From NCBI GenBank assembly GCA_958448515.1, contig CAUDEF010000002.1:62001-126000 (forward strand): a DNA stretch of 64,000 bases. The letters run 5' to 3'. Shown piece after piece: positions 40,465-49,190 of the stretch. A program made the translations under genes and the position numbers. Under the pieces are notes generated by a model. The model saw only the letters and a program-made list of their open reading frames with translations, ran no database searches and was not told the DNA's origin. This stretch comes from an uncultured Phascolarctobacterium sp. GTDB lineage: Bacteria; Bacillota; Negativicutes; Acidaminococcales; Acidaminococcaceae. Numbering within the stretch: position 1 is the first letter of the stretch; the number at the start of each line of letters is the position of its first letter.

Positions 40465-41250
40465 CTATAAATTTCTTCTCATAGCTTCAAACATTACTAC
40501 TCCTGCAGCCATGGCTACATTTAAAGATTCTGCTCTGCCCTGCATGGGAATATAAATCTTTTTATCAGCCTCACGGAGCAAAGTATCAGAAGCACCATTA
40601 GCTTCATTACCCATAATAAAAGCAATTCTGCCTTTTAAATCAGCCTTATACAAGCTTTCTGCAGTGCTGTCCAGAGCTGTTACCAGCAGCTGATAGCCGG
40701 CTTTTTTAGTTGAAGAAACAAAATTACTTTCTTCTACTCCTGCAAGCACTGGTAAATGGAATAAAGAACCCATGGAGGAACGCACCGTTTTAGGACTGTA
40801 AATATCGGCGCATCCTTTCAGCAAAATAAGCCCGCCAATACCTGCAGCATCGGCAGTTCTCAGCATGGTTCCAATATTGCCCGGATCTCCAACACGGTCT
40901 AAAACCAGCAGCATTTTTCCTGATGCCAGCAAATCTTCCATACTGGTGCTTTGCATCTTACATACAGCTATAATGCCCTGCGGCGTTTCAGTATCAGCAA
41001 TTTTCTTCATAACCTGCTCAGATACACACACCAGTTTAATATTTTTAGCTGCAGCAGCTTCCAAAAGTTTGAGAGTCCTTTTATCTTCAGTCTGCTGATA
41101 AAATAACATCTCTGCAAAACCACAGGCAACCGCGTCTTCACATGTTCTTAATCCCTCTGCCAAAAACTGCTGCCTGAGCTGACGATATTTTTTCTGTTTC
41201 AGTTCTGCAGTCTCTTTTACAAGAGGATTCTGTAATCCTGTTAATTCCAT
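40465..41250 (-). CDS. TrmH/SpoU-family RNA 2'-O-methyltransferase
   Basis: 261 aa. N-terminal substrate-binding domain (about 1-100) followed by a SPOUT knot domain with the three family motifs: VLDRVGDPGNIGTMLRTADA (about 116-135), FIMGNEANG (about 211-219) and IPMQGRAESLNVAMAAGVVMFE (about 231-252). Likely modifies ribose in rRNA or tRNA; target unknown. A similar gene (ysgA) lies next to pheST in Bacillus. Its ATG abuts the stop of ktrA. Confidence 0.9.
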   Translation of the reverse strand: MELTGLQNPLVKETAELKQKKYRQLRQQFLAEGLRTCEDAVACGFAEMLFYQQTEDKRTLKLLEAAAAKNIKLVCVSEQVMKKIADTETPQGIIAVCKMQSTSMEDLLASGKMLLVLDRVGDPGNIGTMLRTADAAGIGGLILLKGCADIYSPKTVRSSMGSLFHLPVLAGVEESNFVSSTKKAGYQLLVTALDSTAESLYKADLKGRIAFIMGNEANGASDTLLREADKKIYIPMQGRAESLNVAMAAGVVMFEAMRRNL

Positions 41251-41912
41251 TAAAAATTAGCTCCCATCATTTTTACGCCTTCATGCGTTCCGATAATAAT
41301 AATTTCATCCTCCGACTGAAAAACCTCATGGGCACAGGGGTTGACAATCGTATTACCGGCTCTTTTTATGGCGACAACGTTAATATTATATTTTCTGCGC
41401 AAATCTGCCTGAATCAGATTCTTGCCAACGAGATCAGCAGGAAGCTGCAGACTCATTACGCTTATTTCACTGGAAAGCTCAATATAATCCACAATACTGC
41501 TGGACACAAGGTTATGCGCGACACGTTTGCCCATATCCTTTTCTGCATACACAATTTTATCTGCACCAATTTTATTGAGCATGGTACCATGCAGGTCATT
41601 TAAAGCCTTGGCAACTACTACAGGTACGCCCATTTCTTTAAGCAGTAGCGTACACATCATATTACTTTCCAGTACACCTATAGAAACTACTGCCACATCA
41701 ATATCATCAATGGGTAAAGAGCGCAGAACCTTTTCATCAGAAGCATCTGCACAAACAACGTATGACAAATAAGAACTTGCGTCCTGAACTACACTTTCAT
41801 CATTATCTATACCAAGTACATCATAGCCCATTTCATTTAATGTATAGGCAACACTTTCGCCAAATAGTCCTAAGCCAGCCACTAAAAACTGTTTTCTCTT
41901 TGAATCTTTCAT
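41250..41912 (-). CDS. ktrA: KtrA/TrkA-type potassium channel regulatory subunit
   Basis: 220 aa from ATG 41912, ten bases after the ktrB stop. Cytoplasmic ring protein that gates the KtrB pore. RCK_N Rossmann domain (FLVAGLGLFGESVAYTLNE, about 9-27; nucleotide-binding Asp at GIDNDE) and RCK_C domain (about 135-220). RCK_C of Firmicute KtrA binds c-di-AMP, and cdaA is encoded elsewhere in this window, so inhibition by c-di-AMP is plausible. Confidence 0.92.
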   Translation of the reverse strand: MKDSKRKQFLVAGLGLFGESVAYTLNEMGYDVLGIDNDESVVQDASSYLSYVVCADASDEKVLRSLPIDDIDVAVVSIGVLESNMMCTLLLKEMGVPVVVAKALNDLHGTMLNKIGADKIVYAEKDMGKRVAHNLVSSSIVDYIELSSEISVMSLQLPADLVGKNLIQADLRRKYNINVVAIKRAGNTIVNPCAHEVFQSEDEIIIIGTHEGVKMMGANF

Positions 41913-41922
41913 AGCAGTCTTC

Positions 41923-43263
41923 TTACCCCACAATTATATTTTCTGACGGATAACGTACTTTCTCATATTCCCTACTGAAAAAAGACATTCCAAAAGTTAA
42001 AATACCAATTCTGCCTATGTACATAGTCGCAATAAGTATCATCTTGCACCAGCTGTTCCACTCTGTAGTAATACCTATACCCAAGCCAACTGTACCGAAG
42101 GCAGAAAACGCTTCAAACAACACCTTCTGAAAACTATGATTGCCCGTATCAAAGGCCAATAGCAGAAATATTGCCAGAACAAGCCATAACACAGACAAAA
42201 TAAAAATGCTGTAGCTTTTGGCAATTAAAGAAGAATCTATACGGCGCTTGAATAAAACTGTTTCTTTTTTGCCTCTCAGCAGCGATAATGTGGAAACCAC
42301 CAGAATGCCGAAAGTTGCAGTTTTTATACCGCCGCCAGTAGACGTAGGCGAAGCGCCAACAAACATTAAGAACATTAAAAATACAAGAGTTGCATCTGTC
42401 AGCAAGGCTATATCAACTGTATTAAACCCTGCAGTTCTTGCGCTTACAGACTGAAAAACAGCAGCTAAAATCTGCTCTGAATCTGTTAAATTACCAAATG
42501 CATTTTTTCCTTTTTCCAAGAGCCATATAACAAATGCTCCCCCAAAGAGCAAAATACCGTTAATCAAAAGTACCATTTTAGTATGCAGAGAAAACTTCTG
42601 CCATCTTTTTTGTGTAACAATATCACCAATAACAGTAAAACCTATACCGCCAAGAATAATCAGCAGCATAAAAATAACGTTTATGACTATGTCAGTCTGA
42701 TAATCCATAAGGCTTTTGTAGCTGCCAAATAAATCAAACCCTGCATTACAAAAGGCTGATACAGCGTGCCAGTAACCCCAGTAAAAGGATTTTGCCCCTA
42801 ACTGATCATAAAAATACCAGGCTAAAATACTGCCGAAAATAAACTCAATAATTAAAGTATACTTAACTATGGCAAGCGTCATTTTTAACACGCCAGCCGG
42901 TCCATTTTGATTTAAAGACTCCTGAATCAGCAGACGCTGACGAATATTTATGCGCTTACCCAAACCTATACTTAAAAGTGTGGTTAAGGTCATAATGCCA
43001 AGACCACCAATCTGAATCAGAAGGATAAGCACTGTTTTGCCAAACAAAGTAAAATAATTGCCGGTATCTACTACTGCAAGCCCGGTTACACAAGTTGCCG
43101 ATGTTGCCGTAAATAAAGCATCAATAAAAGGCATCCACTCGCCTGCAGTATTTGAAACCGGAAGCATCAGCAAAAATGTTCCGGTCATAATAAGTGCGGC
43201 AAAAGTCATTGCCACAACCATACTTCTGTTTAAACTGTATATAAAACGCAATAACCTGTTCAT
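41923..43263 (-). CDS. ktrB: KtrB/TrkH-type potassium transporter
   Basis: 446 aa, about eight to ten membrane segments in four M1-P-M2 repeats. Selectivity-filter Gly motifs: SATCVTGLAVVD, SAFCNAGFDLFG, SARTAGFNTVD and SAFGTVGLGIG. Together with KtrA it makes a K+ uptake system. The order ktrB then ktrA is operonic (ten-base gap). The ATG at 43263 has a weak upstream AGGAG at 43271-43275. Confidence 0.94.
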   Translation of the reverse strand: MNRLLRFIYSLNRSMVVAMTFAALIMTGTFLLMLPVSNTAGEWMPFIDALFTATSATCVTGLAVVDTGNYFTLFGKTVLILLIQIGGLGIMTLTTLLSIGLGKRINIRQRLLIQESLNQNGPAGVLKMTLAIVKYTLIIEFIFGSILAWYFYDQLGAKSFYWGYWHAVSAFCNAGFDLFGSYKSLMDYQTDIVINVIFMLLIILGGIGFTVIGDIVTQKRWQKFSLHTKMVLLINGILLFGGAFVIWLLEKGKNAFGNLTDSEQILAAVFQSVSARTAGFNTVDIALLTDATLVFLMFLMFVGASPTSTGGGIKTATFGILVVSTLSLLRGKKETVLFKRRIDSSLIAKSYSIFILSVLWLVLAIFLLLAFDTGNHSFQKVLFEAFSAFGTVGLGIGITTEWNSWCKMILIATMYIGRIGILTFGMSFFSREYEKVRYPSENIIVG

Positions 43264-43332
43264 AATAAAATCTCCTGTTGTTTCATTATACTAAAGGCCA
43301 TTTACAGCGTCAATTAAACAATAATTAAGAAA

Positions 43333-44259
43333 TCAAATATGCAAAATGGTAAAAAAACAGACAAAAATAACAACACTTATCATAATAGTAAGCGAATTAA
43401 CTACTCCTGCAAGTGGTGCATTGCCGCCCATTCTTTCTATAAAAATTGGTCCTATTGCCGTTGAAGGCGCCATAAGAGCTACTGCTGCAACAACATTTAT
43501 TTCGTGTCTGAAAGGTTCAAAATACAATAAAACAAGTGCTGCAATAAGACCCAAGGTATAACGAGTCAAAACAATTTCCTTAATATAACCAATGCTGCGT
43601 TTGTTGAACGTAAGCTCAAACATCATGCCTATCATCAGCATACTCAAAAAAGTATTGGCACTGCCTAAAATGCCAGCAAAATCATACACAGGTTTTGGTA
43701 TGGTTATTTCCAGGGAAATCAAAATTATAAGAGTTATATATACAACAAAAGGAGCAGAATGTGACAATTTCTTTATAATACTGCTGATGCTTACAGGCTC
43801 CTTGCAGCCATTTACATTGCCAACAACAGATGAAGCAATGGCATAAGTAAGACCAGTACACATAATGGAATTACCCAGATCAAACATGCACAGTACAATA
43901 ACGCCAAAAGGTCCCAAAAAACTTTGTACAAAAGGCAAAGTAAAATTACCTATATTGTATCCTGACATACTGAACATATAGAAAATTTTTGCCGCAGCAG
44001 TTTCACGTCTTGTCATCAGCAAAGCCATGCCCACTACCACCAGGTTAGCCAGTAAACCAATTGCCACTACGGTATATAAGGAAGTATCCATAGTAAAGTG
44101 AGCAAAACTGCTGATAATAGCTCCCGGCAAAGTTACGTTCATTACAATTTTGCTTATTAATTTATAATCGTCTTTTGCAAAAAAGCCGGATTTTTTCAAT
44201 CTATAGCCAATAATAATTATAAGTACAAAAGATAATGCTTTAGTGATCACATCCAGCAT
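43333..44259 (-). CDS. AEC-family transporter (auxin efflux carrier type)
   Basis: 308 aa, about ten membrane segments in two inverted halves. Typical MLDVITKALSFVLIIIIGYRL start and a late PSTAIGPIFIER segment. Bacterial members include the malonate and malate permeases; the substrate cannot be read. The gap to rplT holds the rplT terminator, so it is likely a separate unit. GAGGGATCATA precedes the ATG. Confidence 0.85.
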   Translation of the reverse strand: MLDVITKALSFVLIIIIGYRLKKSGFFAKDDYKLISKIVMNVTLPGAIISSFAHFTMDTSLYTVVAIGLLANLVVVGMALLMTRRETAAAKIFYMFSMSGYNIGNFTLPFVQSFLGPFGVIVLCMFDLGNSIMCTGLTYAIASSVVGNVNGCKEPVSISSIIKKLSHSAPFVVYITLIILISLEITIPKPVYDFAGILGSANTFLSMLMIGMMFELTFNKRSIGYIKEIVLTRYTLGLIAALVLLYFEPFRHEINVVAAVALMAPSTAIGPIFIERMGGNAPLAGVVNSLTIMISVVIFVCFFTILHI

Positions 44260-44293
44260 TATGATCCCTCCAAATAAACACAGATAAAAAAAT

Positions 44294-44323
44294 ATAAGCC
44301 TGTCTCTTGCGAGACAGACTTAA
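44294..44323 (-). terminator. Terminator after rplT
   Basis: TAAGTCTGTCTC / GAGACAGGCTTA stem with loop GCAA, followed by T residues on the minus strand. Confidence 0.85.
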
Positions 44324-44331
44324 TGTTAAAA

Positions 44332-44685
44332 TTACAGAGCAGCTTTTGCAGCTTCTACTAATTTAGCAAATGCAGCAGCATCATAAATAGCCAGATCAGC
44401 TAAAACTTTGCGATCCATTTGGATGCCAGCTTTGCTCAGACCGCAGATGAAACGGCTGTAGCTTAAACCATTTGCACGGGTTGCAGCATTGATACGAGCA
44501 ATCCACAAACGACGGAATTCACGTTTTTTAGCACGACGGTCACGACGAGCATAGTACAATGCTTTCATAACTGTTTCGTTAGCTTTTTTGAATTGTTTGC
44601 TCTTAGCTCCACGATAGCCTTTAGCTAATTTAAGAATGTGTTTATGACGACGATGAGCGGTAACGCCAACTTTAACTCTTGCCAT
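44332..44685 (-). CDS. rplT: 50S ribosomal protein L20
   Basis: 117 aa, normal length. Basic N-terminus [30 protein letters not shown] and the globular C-terminus [28 protein letters not shown]. Builds into the early 50S and, in Firmicutes, represses its own operon by binding the infC leader. Third gene of infC-rpmI-rplT. Confidence 0.98.
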   Translation of the reverse strand: MARVKVGVTAHRRHKHILKLAKGYRGAKSKQFKKANETVMKALYYARRDRRAKKREFRRLWIARINAATRANGLSYSRFICGLSKAGIQMDRKVLADLAIYDAAAFAKLVEAAKAAL

Positions 44686-44712
44686 TATTAATTTCCTCCT
44701 CTAATCTCTTGC

Positions 44713-44910
44713 TTATGCGTACGGTAACATTTTTGCTACGCGTTCATGATCGGTTTTGTGAACCATAGCAGCTTTGCGCAGGTTTCTTTTACGTGCAGGA
44801 GATTTATGTTCGAGAATATGGCTTCTGAAAGCTTTAGCACGTTTAAATTCACCACTGGCGGTTTTTTTGAAGCGTTTAGCAGCACTTCTGCGGGTTTTCA
44901 TTTTAGGCAT
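44713..44910 (-). CDS. rpmI: 50S ribosomal protein L35
   Basis: 65 aa. [28 protein letters not shown] is the family's standard start. RBS GAGGAG. Between infC (14 bases) and rplT (27 bases). Confidence 0.98.
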   Translation of the reverse strand: MPKMKTRRSAAKRFKKTASGEFKRAKAFRSHILEHKSPARKRNLRKAAMVHKTDHERVAKMLPYA

Positions 44911-44924
44911 TGTAAAATCCTCCT

Positions 44925-45449
44925 CTATTTGCTGGGTTTAGGGGCAACAATCATAATCATGTTCTTGCCTTCTAATTTTGGCACTCTTTCAACAACAGCA
45001 ACTTCTTTGAGTTGTTGTGCCATTTTGTTTAATAATACTTCGCCAAGTTCCGGATGGGAAAGTTCGCGACCACGGAACATAATAGTAACTTTAACCTTAT
45101 CTCCATCTTCCAGGAAACGAACCGCATTTTTAAACTTAACATTAAAGTCATGTTCTTCAATGCCTGGGCGTAACTTAACCTCTTTAATATCAAAGGTCTT
45201 TTGCTTTTTACGGGCTTCTTTTTCACGTTTTTGCTGCTCGTAACGATACTTGCCATAATCCATAATTCGGCACACAGGCGGCTTCGCTGTCGGAGCAATT
45301 TCAACCAAATCCAGATGTCTTTCTATAGCAAGTTTAAGAGCATCTCTGCCGGACATAATACCAAGCTGTTCGCCCCCATCTGCAATAACGCGCACTTCTC
45401 GAGCACGAATTTCTTCATTGATACGCAAGTTTTCTTTGCTTATGACCAT
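44925..45449 (-). CDS. infC: Translation initiation factor IF-3
   Basis: 174 aa. Binds 30S and checks the start codon and initiator tRNA. N-domain [16 protein letters not shown]...[10 protein letters not shown], a Lys-rich linker ([15 protein letters not shown]) and the C-domain [36 protein letters not shown] 45449 has GGAGG only three bases upstream, unusually close; an ATA two codons further (AGGTGAATGGTC-ATA) would be better spaced and rare infC starts are known, so the exact start is uncertain. Preceded by an attenuating leader. Confidence 0.96.
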   Translation of the reverse strand: MVISKENLRINEEIRAREVRVIADGGEQLGIMSGRDALKLAIERHLDLVEIAPTAKPPVCRIMDYGKYRYEQQKREKEARKKQKTFDIKEVKLRPGIEEHDFNVKFKNAVRFLEDGDKVKVTIMFRGRELSHPELGEVLLNKMAQQLKEVAVVERVPKLEGKNMIMIVAPKPSK

Positions 45450-45465
45450 TCACCTCCAAGGAATA

Positions 45466-45560
45466 TAAAAAAGCGGGCAGATAAAATCCACCCGCATAAA
45501 ATCATATCCAACCCTGTCGAGCCTGTGCTGCAAGGTGAGAAGCGAGCGGCTTCTGCTTTA
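45466..45560 (-). ncRNA. L20-type leader of infC-rpmI-rplT with attenuator
   Basis: On the minus strand the leader holds AAGCAGAAGCCGCTCGCTTC and CACCTTGCAGC elements typical of ribosomal L20/infC leaders, then a hairpin GCGGG(TG)GAT...ATC(TG)CCCGC (45495-45473) followed by TTTTTTAT, an intrinsic terminator just before the infC RBS. Control by L20 binding is established for such leaders; the match here was made by eye. Confidence 0.75.
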
Positions 45561-45571
45561 TTCACTAAGAT

Positions 45572-45600
45572 ATGATACCACATAGAGCACTATGTGTCAA
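45572..45600 (-). promoter_or_regulatory. Promoter of infC operon with palindromic spacer
   Basis: TTGACA (45600-45595), 17-bp spacer, TATCAT (45577-45572). Within the spacer CACATAG-TGCT-CTATGTG forms a perfect 7-bp inverted repeat. Confidence 0.85.
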
Positions 45601-45603
45601 CAA

Positions 45604-46089
45604 TTATTTTCTTGCACCCAGTTGAGCATCAATTGCAAACAAACCTGCAATCTGATCGCCAACCATTTTCAGTTTTGCTACGATTTCATCAGCACTTGCT
45701 TCTTCCTCAACCTGTTCATCAATAAACCAGCGCAGGCAGTTTTGTGCCGTATAGTCATTTTCTTCAATTGCTGCCGCATACATATTGTTGATGCGGGAGG
45801 TTACATATTTTTCATGAGCCAGAACTTTTTCAAAAAGTTCCAGCGGAGAACCGTATTCTGCAGCAGGTGCATCAATAGCAAGCATTTCAGGTTTTTCGCC
45901 TCTGTCCTGCATAAATTTAACTAATTTTAAAGCATGTTCACGTTCTTCTTCATATTGCAGATACAGCCAGTTTGCCATGCCTTTGAAATTTTTAGCTTCC
46001 ATATCCAGGCTCATCTGCAAATACATATATGCAGAATAAAATTCAGCCTGTACCTGTTCATTAAATAATTTATACATCTTTTCGTTCAT
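45604..46089 (-). CDS. ftnA: Ferritin (FtnA-type iron storage protein)
   Basis: 161 aa, four-helix bundle, 24-subunit cage in the cytoplasm. Ferroxidase ligands: Glu in EQVQAEFYSAYMYLQM (about 11, 17), Glu and His in YEEEREHALKL (about 46-55), Glu in FEKVLAHEKYVTSRI region and EQVEEE. Non-heme: no Bfr Met52 pattern. AAGGAGG precedes the ATG. It stores iron and limits oxidative stress. Monocistronic, promoter 46140-46168. Confidence 0.95.
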   Translation of the reverse strand: MNEKMYKLFNEQVQAEFYSAYMYLQMSLDMEAKNFKGMANWLYLQYEEEREHALKLVKFMQDRGEKPEMLAIDAPAAEYGSPLELFEKVLAHEKYVTSRINNMYAAAIEENDYTAQNCLRWFIDEQVEEEASADEIVAKLKMVGDQIAGLFAIDAQLGARK

Positions 46090-46139
46090 AAATAACGCCT
46101 CCTTAATTATATTAATAAATACACTCTTTTGATGGCTTT

Positions 46140-46179
46140 ATTATAGCAGATATTTTAAGAATAATCAATAATAATTATT
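46140..46179 (-). promoter_or_regulatory. Ferritin promoter with possible Fur/PerR-type palindrome
   Basis: TTGATT (46168-46163), 17-bp spacer, extended -10 TGC-TATAAT (46148-46140). AATAAT-A-ATTATT, a perfect 6-1-6 palindrome (46167-46179), overlaps the upstream edge of the -35. The 6-1-6 layout resembles Fur-family sites, but the region is AT-rich, so chance is possible. Confidence 0.55.
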
Positions 46180-46216
46180 TATTTCTTTTTATTATTTTTT
46201 ATTGTTTTATGAATAT

Positions 46217-46248
46217 AAAAAAGCGTACTGCTTAGCAGTACGCTTTTT
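46217..46248 (-). terminator. Terminator after the first porin gene
   Basis: AAAAGCGTACTGC / GCAGTACGCTTTT with a three-base loop, followed by T/A residues on the minus strand, 18 bases past the stop. Confidence 0.9.
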
Positions 46249-46265
46249 GTTCAGTAATTATTTAA

Positions 46266-47546
46266 TTAAAAAGTGAAAGTAAGGTCAGCCCAAAGGATCT
46301 GGTCATCAATTTTTTCGCCTAATTTATCAGCAAGTTTAGACTCGGTATCATACCAAGCAACAGTACCTACTACATTTTTAGCAAAAGTATAGTTAGCTGC
46401 AACACCATAACCTTCAAAGCCAGTCATACCGAAAGTATTAGCATCAGTGGTATGTGCTACATAAGTTTGAGCACCTTGGTCAAAATATTTAGCCCACATA
46501 CCCCAGCTGCCAACTTCGTCAGCTGCAGCACCTTTATAGGAAACTCCTACTACATAGCCATCATCTTCTAAAACGTCACTTAATTCTGTGTTAGAAACAC
46601 CATTAGCACTCATATCTCCTTTGAGATAAGTACCTTCTAAAGTAACATTATCCCAGCTGTAAGCAGCACCTACATGCCAAATAGCATTCTCAACACCTAA
46701 ATCAGCGTATTTATCTCCGCCCATATCTTTGAAGTTAATATAGCCTGCATTCAAATTTAATTTTCCCATGTCATAGGAAAGTTCTGCACCAGCATAGTCA
46801 CCACCATTATCTACGGAGATAGCATCACCTTCTGTTACATAACCAGGAACTTCGGGTAACACAGTTACACCGCCAGAAGCAGTTGCTTTACCTGCGAAAG
46901 CTTTAACTTGAAGTTTTTCACCATAAGCAACTTCTACGCCGTCAGCACGAGTATCATATATATAACCATTACCGAATACAGCATTATAACGACCAGCAGT
47001 TACGTCTAAACCACCAAGTTTACCTTCAACGTATGCACGTTGGAATGCAACATCAGATTCGTCACCATTGTCATTACCAAAATCTTGAGTATTTTCAACC
47101 ATACCAGTGTAAGACCAATCATCATTTATCTGACCAGTTACCCACAAACGAGTACGGAAGTCATTGGTGTAACCATTCAAGTCACTTTCTTGATAACGAT
47201 AACGTACTTCACCGGTGATTTTTACATTGTCAGCTTTTTCTTCGAGGTTAGCTACGCGAACGCCGAGGGTGTCGAGTTCTTCAGCAAATTCTGCTGCCAG
47301 TTTGTCTACGTTAGCTCCTTTTGCCATTGCTTTTGCTACGATTTGTGCCATTTCATAGCGGGTCATCAGTTTGTCTCCGCCATAGGTTCCGTCAGGGAAT
47401 CCGTCAACAACGCCAGCTGCTGCCAGTTTGTTTACGCTGTCATATGCCCAGTGGCCAACCGGTACGTCAGAGAACGGGTTTGCTGCATATGCAGATGCAG
47501 TTACACCCAAAGCCATTGCCATTGCAAGTACTAAAGATTTTTTCAT
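46266..47546 (-). CDS. SLH-domain outer-membrane porin, OmpM/Mep45-like (copy 1)
   Basis: 426 aa. Signal peptide 1-21 (cleavage AYA-ANP), one SLH domain (about 24-75, FSDVPVGHWAYDSVNKLAAAGV), a coiled coil (about 80-110) and a C-terminal beta-barrel of alternating polar/hydrophobic strands that ends ILWADLTFTF, with the terminal Phe used by outer-membrane insertion. The SLH domain of this family grips modified peptidoglycan, tying the outer membrane to the wall; the barrel is a general pore. It lies downstream of a paralogue at 47916 with near-identical first 112 residues, sharing promoter and leader. Likely abundant. Confidence 0.93.
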   Translation of the reverse strand: MKKSLVLAMAMALGVTASAYAANPFSDVPVGHWAYDSVNKLAAAGVVDGFPDGTYGGDKLMTRYEMAQIVAKAMAKGANVDKLAAEFAEELDTLGVRVANLEEKADNVKITGEVRYRYQESDLNGYTNDFRTRLWVTGQINDDWSYTGMVENTQDFGNDNGDESDVAFQRAYVEGKLGGLDVTAGRYNAVFGNGYIYDTRADGVEVAYGEKLQVKAFAGKATASGGVTVLPEVPGYVTEGDAISVDNGGDYAGAELSYDMGKLNLNAGYINFKDMGGDKYADLGVENAIWHVGAAYSWDNVTLEGTYLKGDMSANGVSNTELSDVLEDDGYVVGVSYKGAAADEVGSWGMWAKYFDQGAQTYVAHTTDANTFGMTGFEGYGVAANYTFAKNVVGTVAWYDTESKLADKLGEKIDDQILWADLTFTF

Positions 47547-47763
47547 TTTTGTTTCCTCCTTTAGGAAAGCATTTTATATTTTTATAAAACACCCAAAGGA
47601 TTACTTCCATACTATTGCGCAAGAGTTGCCTTGTTTCCTCTGCCAGTATTTCCACAAACCTTATAAAGTGTTATATAAACTTAACAATATAAGGCAGAAA
47701 ATTCGTAATACTGCAAATATACGAAACCTTAGGGGGTGAGCATAGCTCAATTCTGCCTTATTT
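47547..47763 (-). other. Structured 5' leader of porin copy 1
   Basis: About 217 nt of untranslated mRNA. Near the 5' end TAAGGCAGAA (47760-47751) pairs with TTCTGCCTTA (47699-47690) around about 51 nt. A 25-base element at 47619-47643 is identical in copy 2 and contains the small hairpin CAAG-GCAACT-CTTG. Just before the RBS lies an AT hairpin. TAAAGGAGG is the RBS. Confidence 0.6.
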
Positions 47764-47769
47764 GAAATT

Positions 47770-47797
47770 ATTATAACACATCCGTCCCCCCCTGCAA
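47770..47797 (-). promoter_or_regulatory. Porin copy 1 promoter with G7 tract
   Basis: TTGCAG (47797-47792), spacer of 16 containing the run of G (47792-47786, seven in all with the last base of the -35), then extended -10 TGT-TATAAT (47778-47770). The same layout occurs in copy 2. Confidence 0.7.
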
Positions 47798-47851
47798 GAC
47801 TTAAAGTTTGTTTTTTTTATTTACTTTTTTTGCAAAATGCTACACAAGTAA

Positions 47852-47886
47852 TAAAAAAAGAGACAGCAAAGCTGTCTCTTTTTTAC
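47852..47886 (-). terminator. Probable terminator after porin copy 2
   Basis: AAAAGAGACAGC / GCTGTCTCTTTT with loop AAA, ahead of T residues on the minus strand, about 30 bases past the stop of copy 2. Confidence 0.85.
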
Positions 47887-47915
47887 ATATTTTAAATTTT
47901 TTACTAATTTTCCAA

Positions 47916-49190
47916 TTAGAAAGTGAATACTACTTGGCTCCAGATAGTTTGAGATTCTCTGTTGCCTTCTTTTTCTTCCAAGTCATACCATTCAACCTGA
48001 CCAACGATGTTTTTAGCAAAGGTATAATTAGCAGCTACGCTGTAACCTTTGAAACCAAACATATCATCAGCTTTACCGTTCATAGTATGGTTCATATAAG
48101 TGGTTGCACCTTGATCATAATATGTAGCAACTAAACCCCAGCTGCCAGGTTGAGAAGCTTTAGCACCTTTGTAAGAAGCTGTTACTACGTAACCATCATC
48201 GTCCATATCGGTACCCCAGTCATCACCCTTAAGATACAAAGCACCAAGTTTTACATTTTTATCAAATGCATAATTAGCGCCTACTGCCCAAATTTCCATA
48301 TCTTCATCTAATGCGTCAACACCAGACCAATCAGTCCATTCTTCGCCTTCATCAACAGAATCAGCACCATTAACATCTTTGAAGTTATAGTAACCAGCCA
48401 TCAAACCTAATTTTTCGACCTTACCGCTTACTTCTGCATAGTAAGTCTCATCAGATTCACGATTCAGTCTAGACCAATCGTTATCTGCAACTTTTTCAAT
48501 AGGACCATTTAAGCTAGAAGGAGTAGCTTTACCATAGCCAGCAGTCAATTTAACATCTTTGCCATAAGAAAGCTGCACGCCGTCAAAACGTTCATCATAT
48601 ACGTTTTTATCTGCTAATTGCAGGTTGTAACGACCAGCTTGTACTTTTACGCCACCAATTTTACCATTTACATATGCGCGTTGGAATTTGGTGGTTTCAT
48701 CGCCTTCATCATTTTTAAGGTTTTGTTGGTTTTCAATCATACCAGTATAGGTCCAGTCATCATTAACCTGACCATTTACCCAAATACGGGAACGGAGTAC
48801 AGTTGCATAACCATCAAAGTCATCATTGCTATCAGTGTAGTGATAACGAACTTCACCAGTAATTTTTACGTTGTCAGCTTTTTGTTCCAGGTTAGCTACG
48901 CGAACGCCGAGAGTATCCAGTTCTTCAGCAAATTCTGCTGCCAGTTTGTCTACGTTAGCTCCTTTTGCCATTGCTTTTGCTACGATTTGTGCCATTTCAT
49001 AGCGGGTCATCAGTTTGTCTCCGCCATAGGTTCCGTCAGGGAATCCGTCAACAACGCCAGCTGCTGCCAGTTTGTTTACGCTGTCATATGCCCAGTGGCC
49101 AGCCGGTACATCAGAGAACGGGTTTGCTGCATATGCGGATGCAGTTACGCCCAAAGCCATTGCCATTGCAAGTACTAAAGATTTTTTCAT
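47916..49190 (-). CDS. SLH-domain outer-membrane porin, OmpM/Mep45-like (copy 2)
   Basis: 424 aa, same architecture: signal peptide, SLH domain, coiled coil, barrel ending IWSQVVFTF. The first 112 residues differ from copy 1 by only two (Ala for Val in SDVPAGHW; Gln for Glu in NLEQKADN), but the barrels diverge strongly, mainly in the acidic loops (DEGEEWTDWSGVDALDED). The diverged loops fit surface variation or different permeability. Own promoter, leader and terminator: the two genes are expressed separately. Confidence 0.93.
   Translation of the reverse strand: MKKSLVLAMAMALGVTASAYAANPFSDVPAGHWAYDSVNKLAAAGVVDGFPDGTYGGDKLMTRYEMAQIVAKAMAKGANVDKLAAEFAEELDTLGVRVANLEQKADNVKITGEVRYHYTDSNDDFDGYATVLRSRIWVNGQVNDDWTYTGMIENQQNLKNDEGDETTKFQRAYVNGKIGGVKVQAGRYNLQLADKNVYDERFDGVQLSYGKDVKLTAGYGKATPSSLNGPIEKVADNDWSRLNRESDETYYAEVSGKVEKLGLMAGYYNFKDVNGADSVDEGEEWTDWSGVDALDEDMEIWAVGANYAFDKNVKLGALYLKGDDWGTDMDDDGYVVTASYKGAKASQPGSWGLVATYYDQGATTYMNHTMNGKADDMFGFKGYSVAANYTFAKNIVGQVEWYDLEEKEGNRESQTIWSQVVFTF

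Noticed and set aside
47040..49178. Open frames antisense to both porins, 100-190 codons long
   Set aside because: They mirror the repeated coding of the porins, have no RBS and no recognisable protein pattern.
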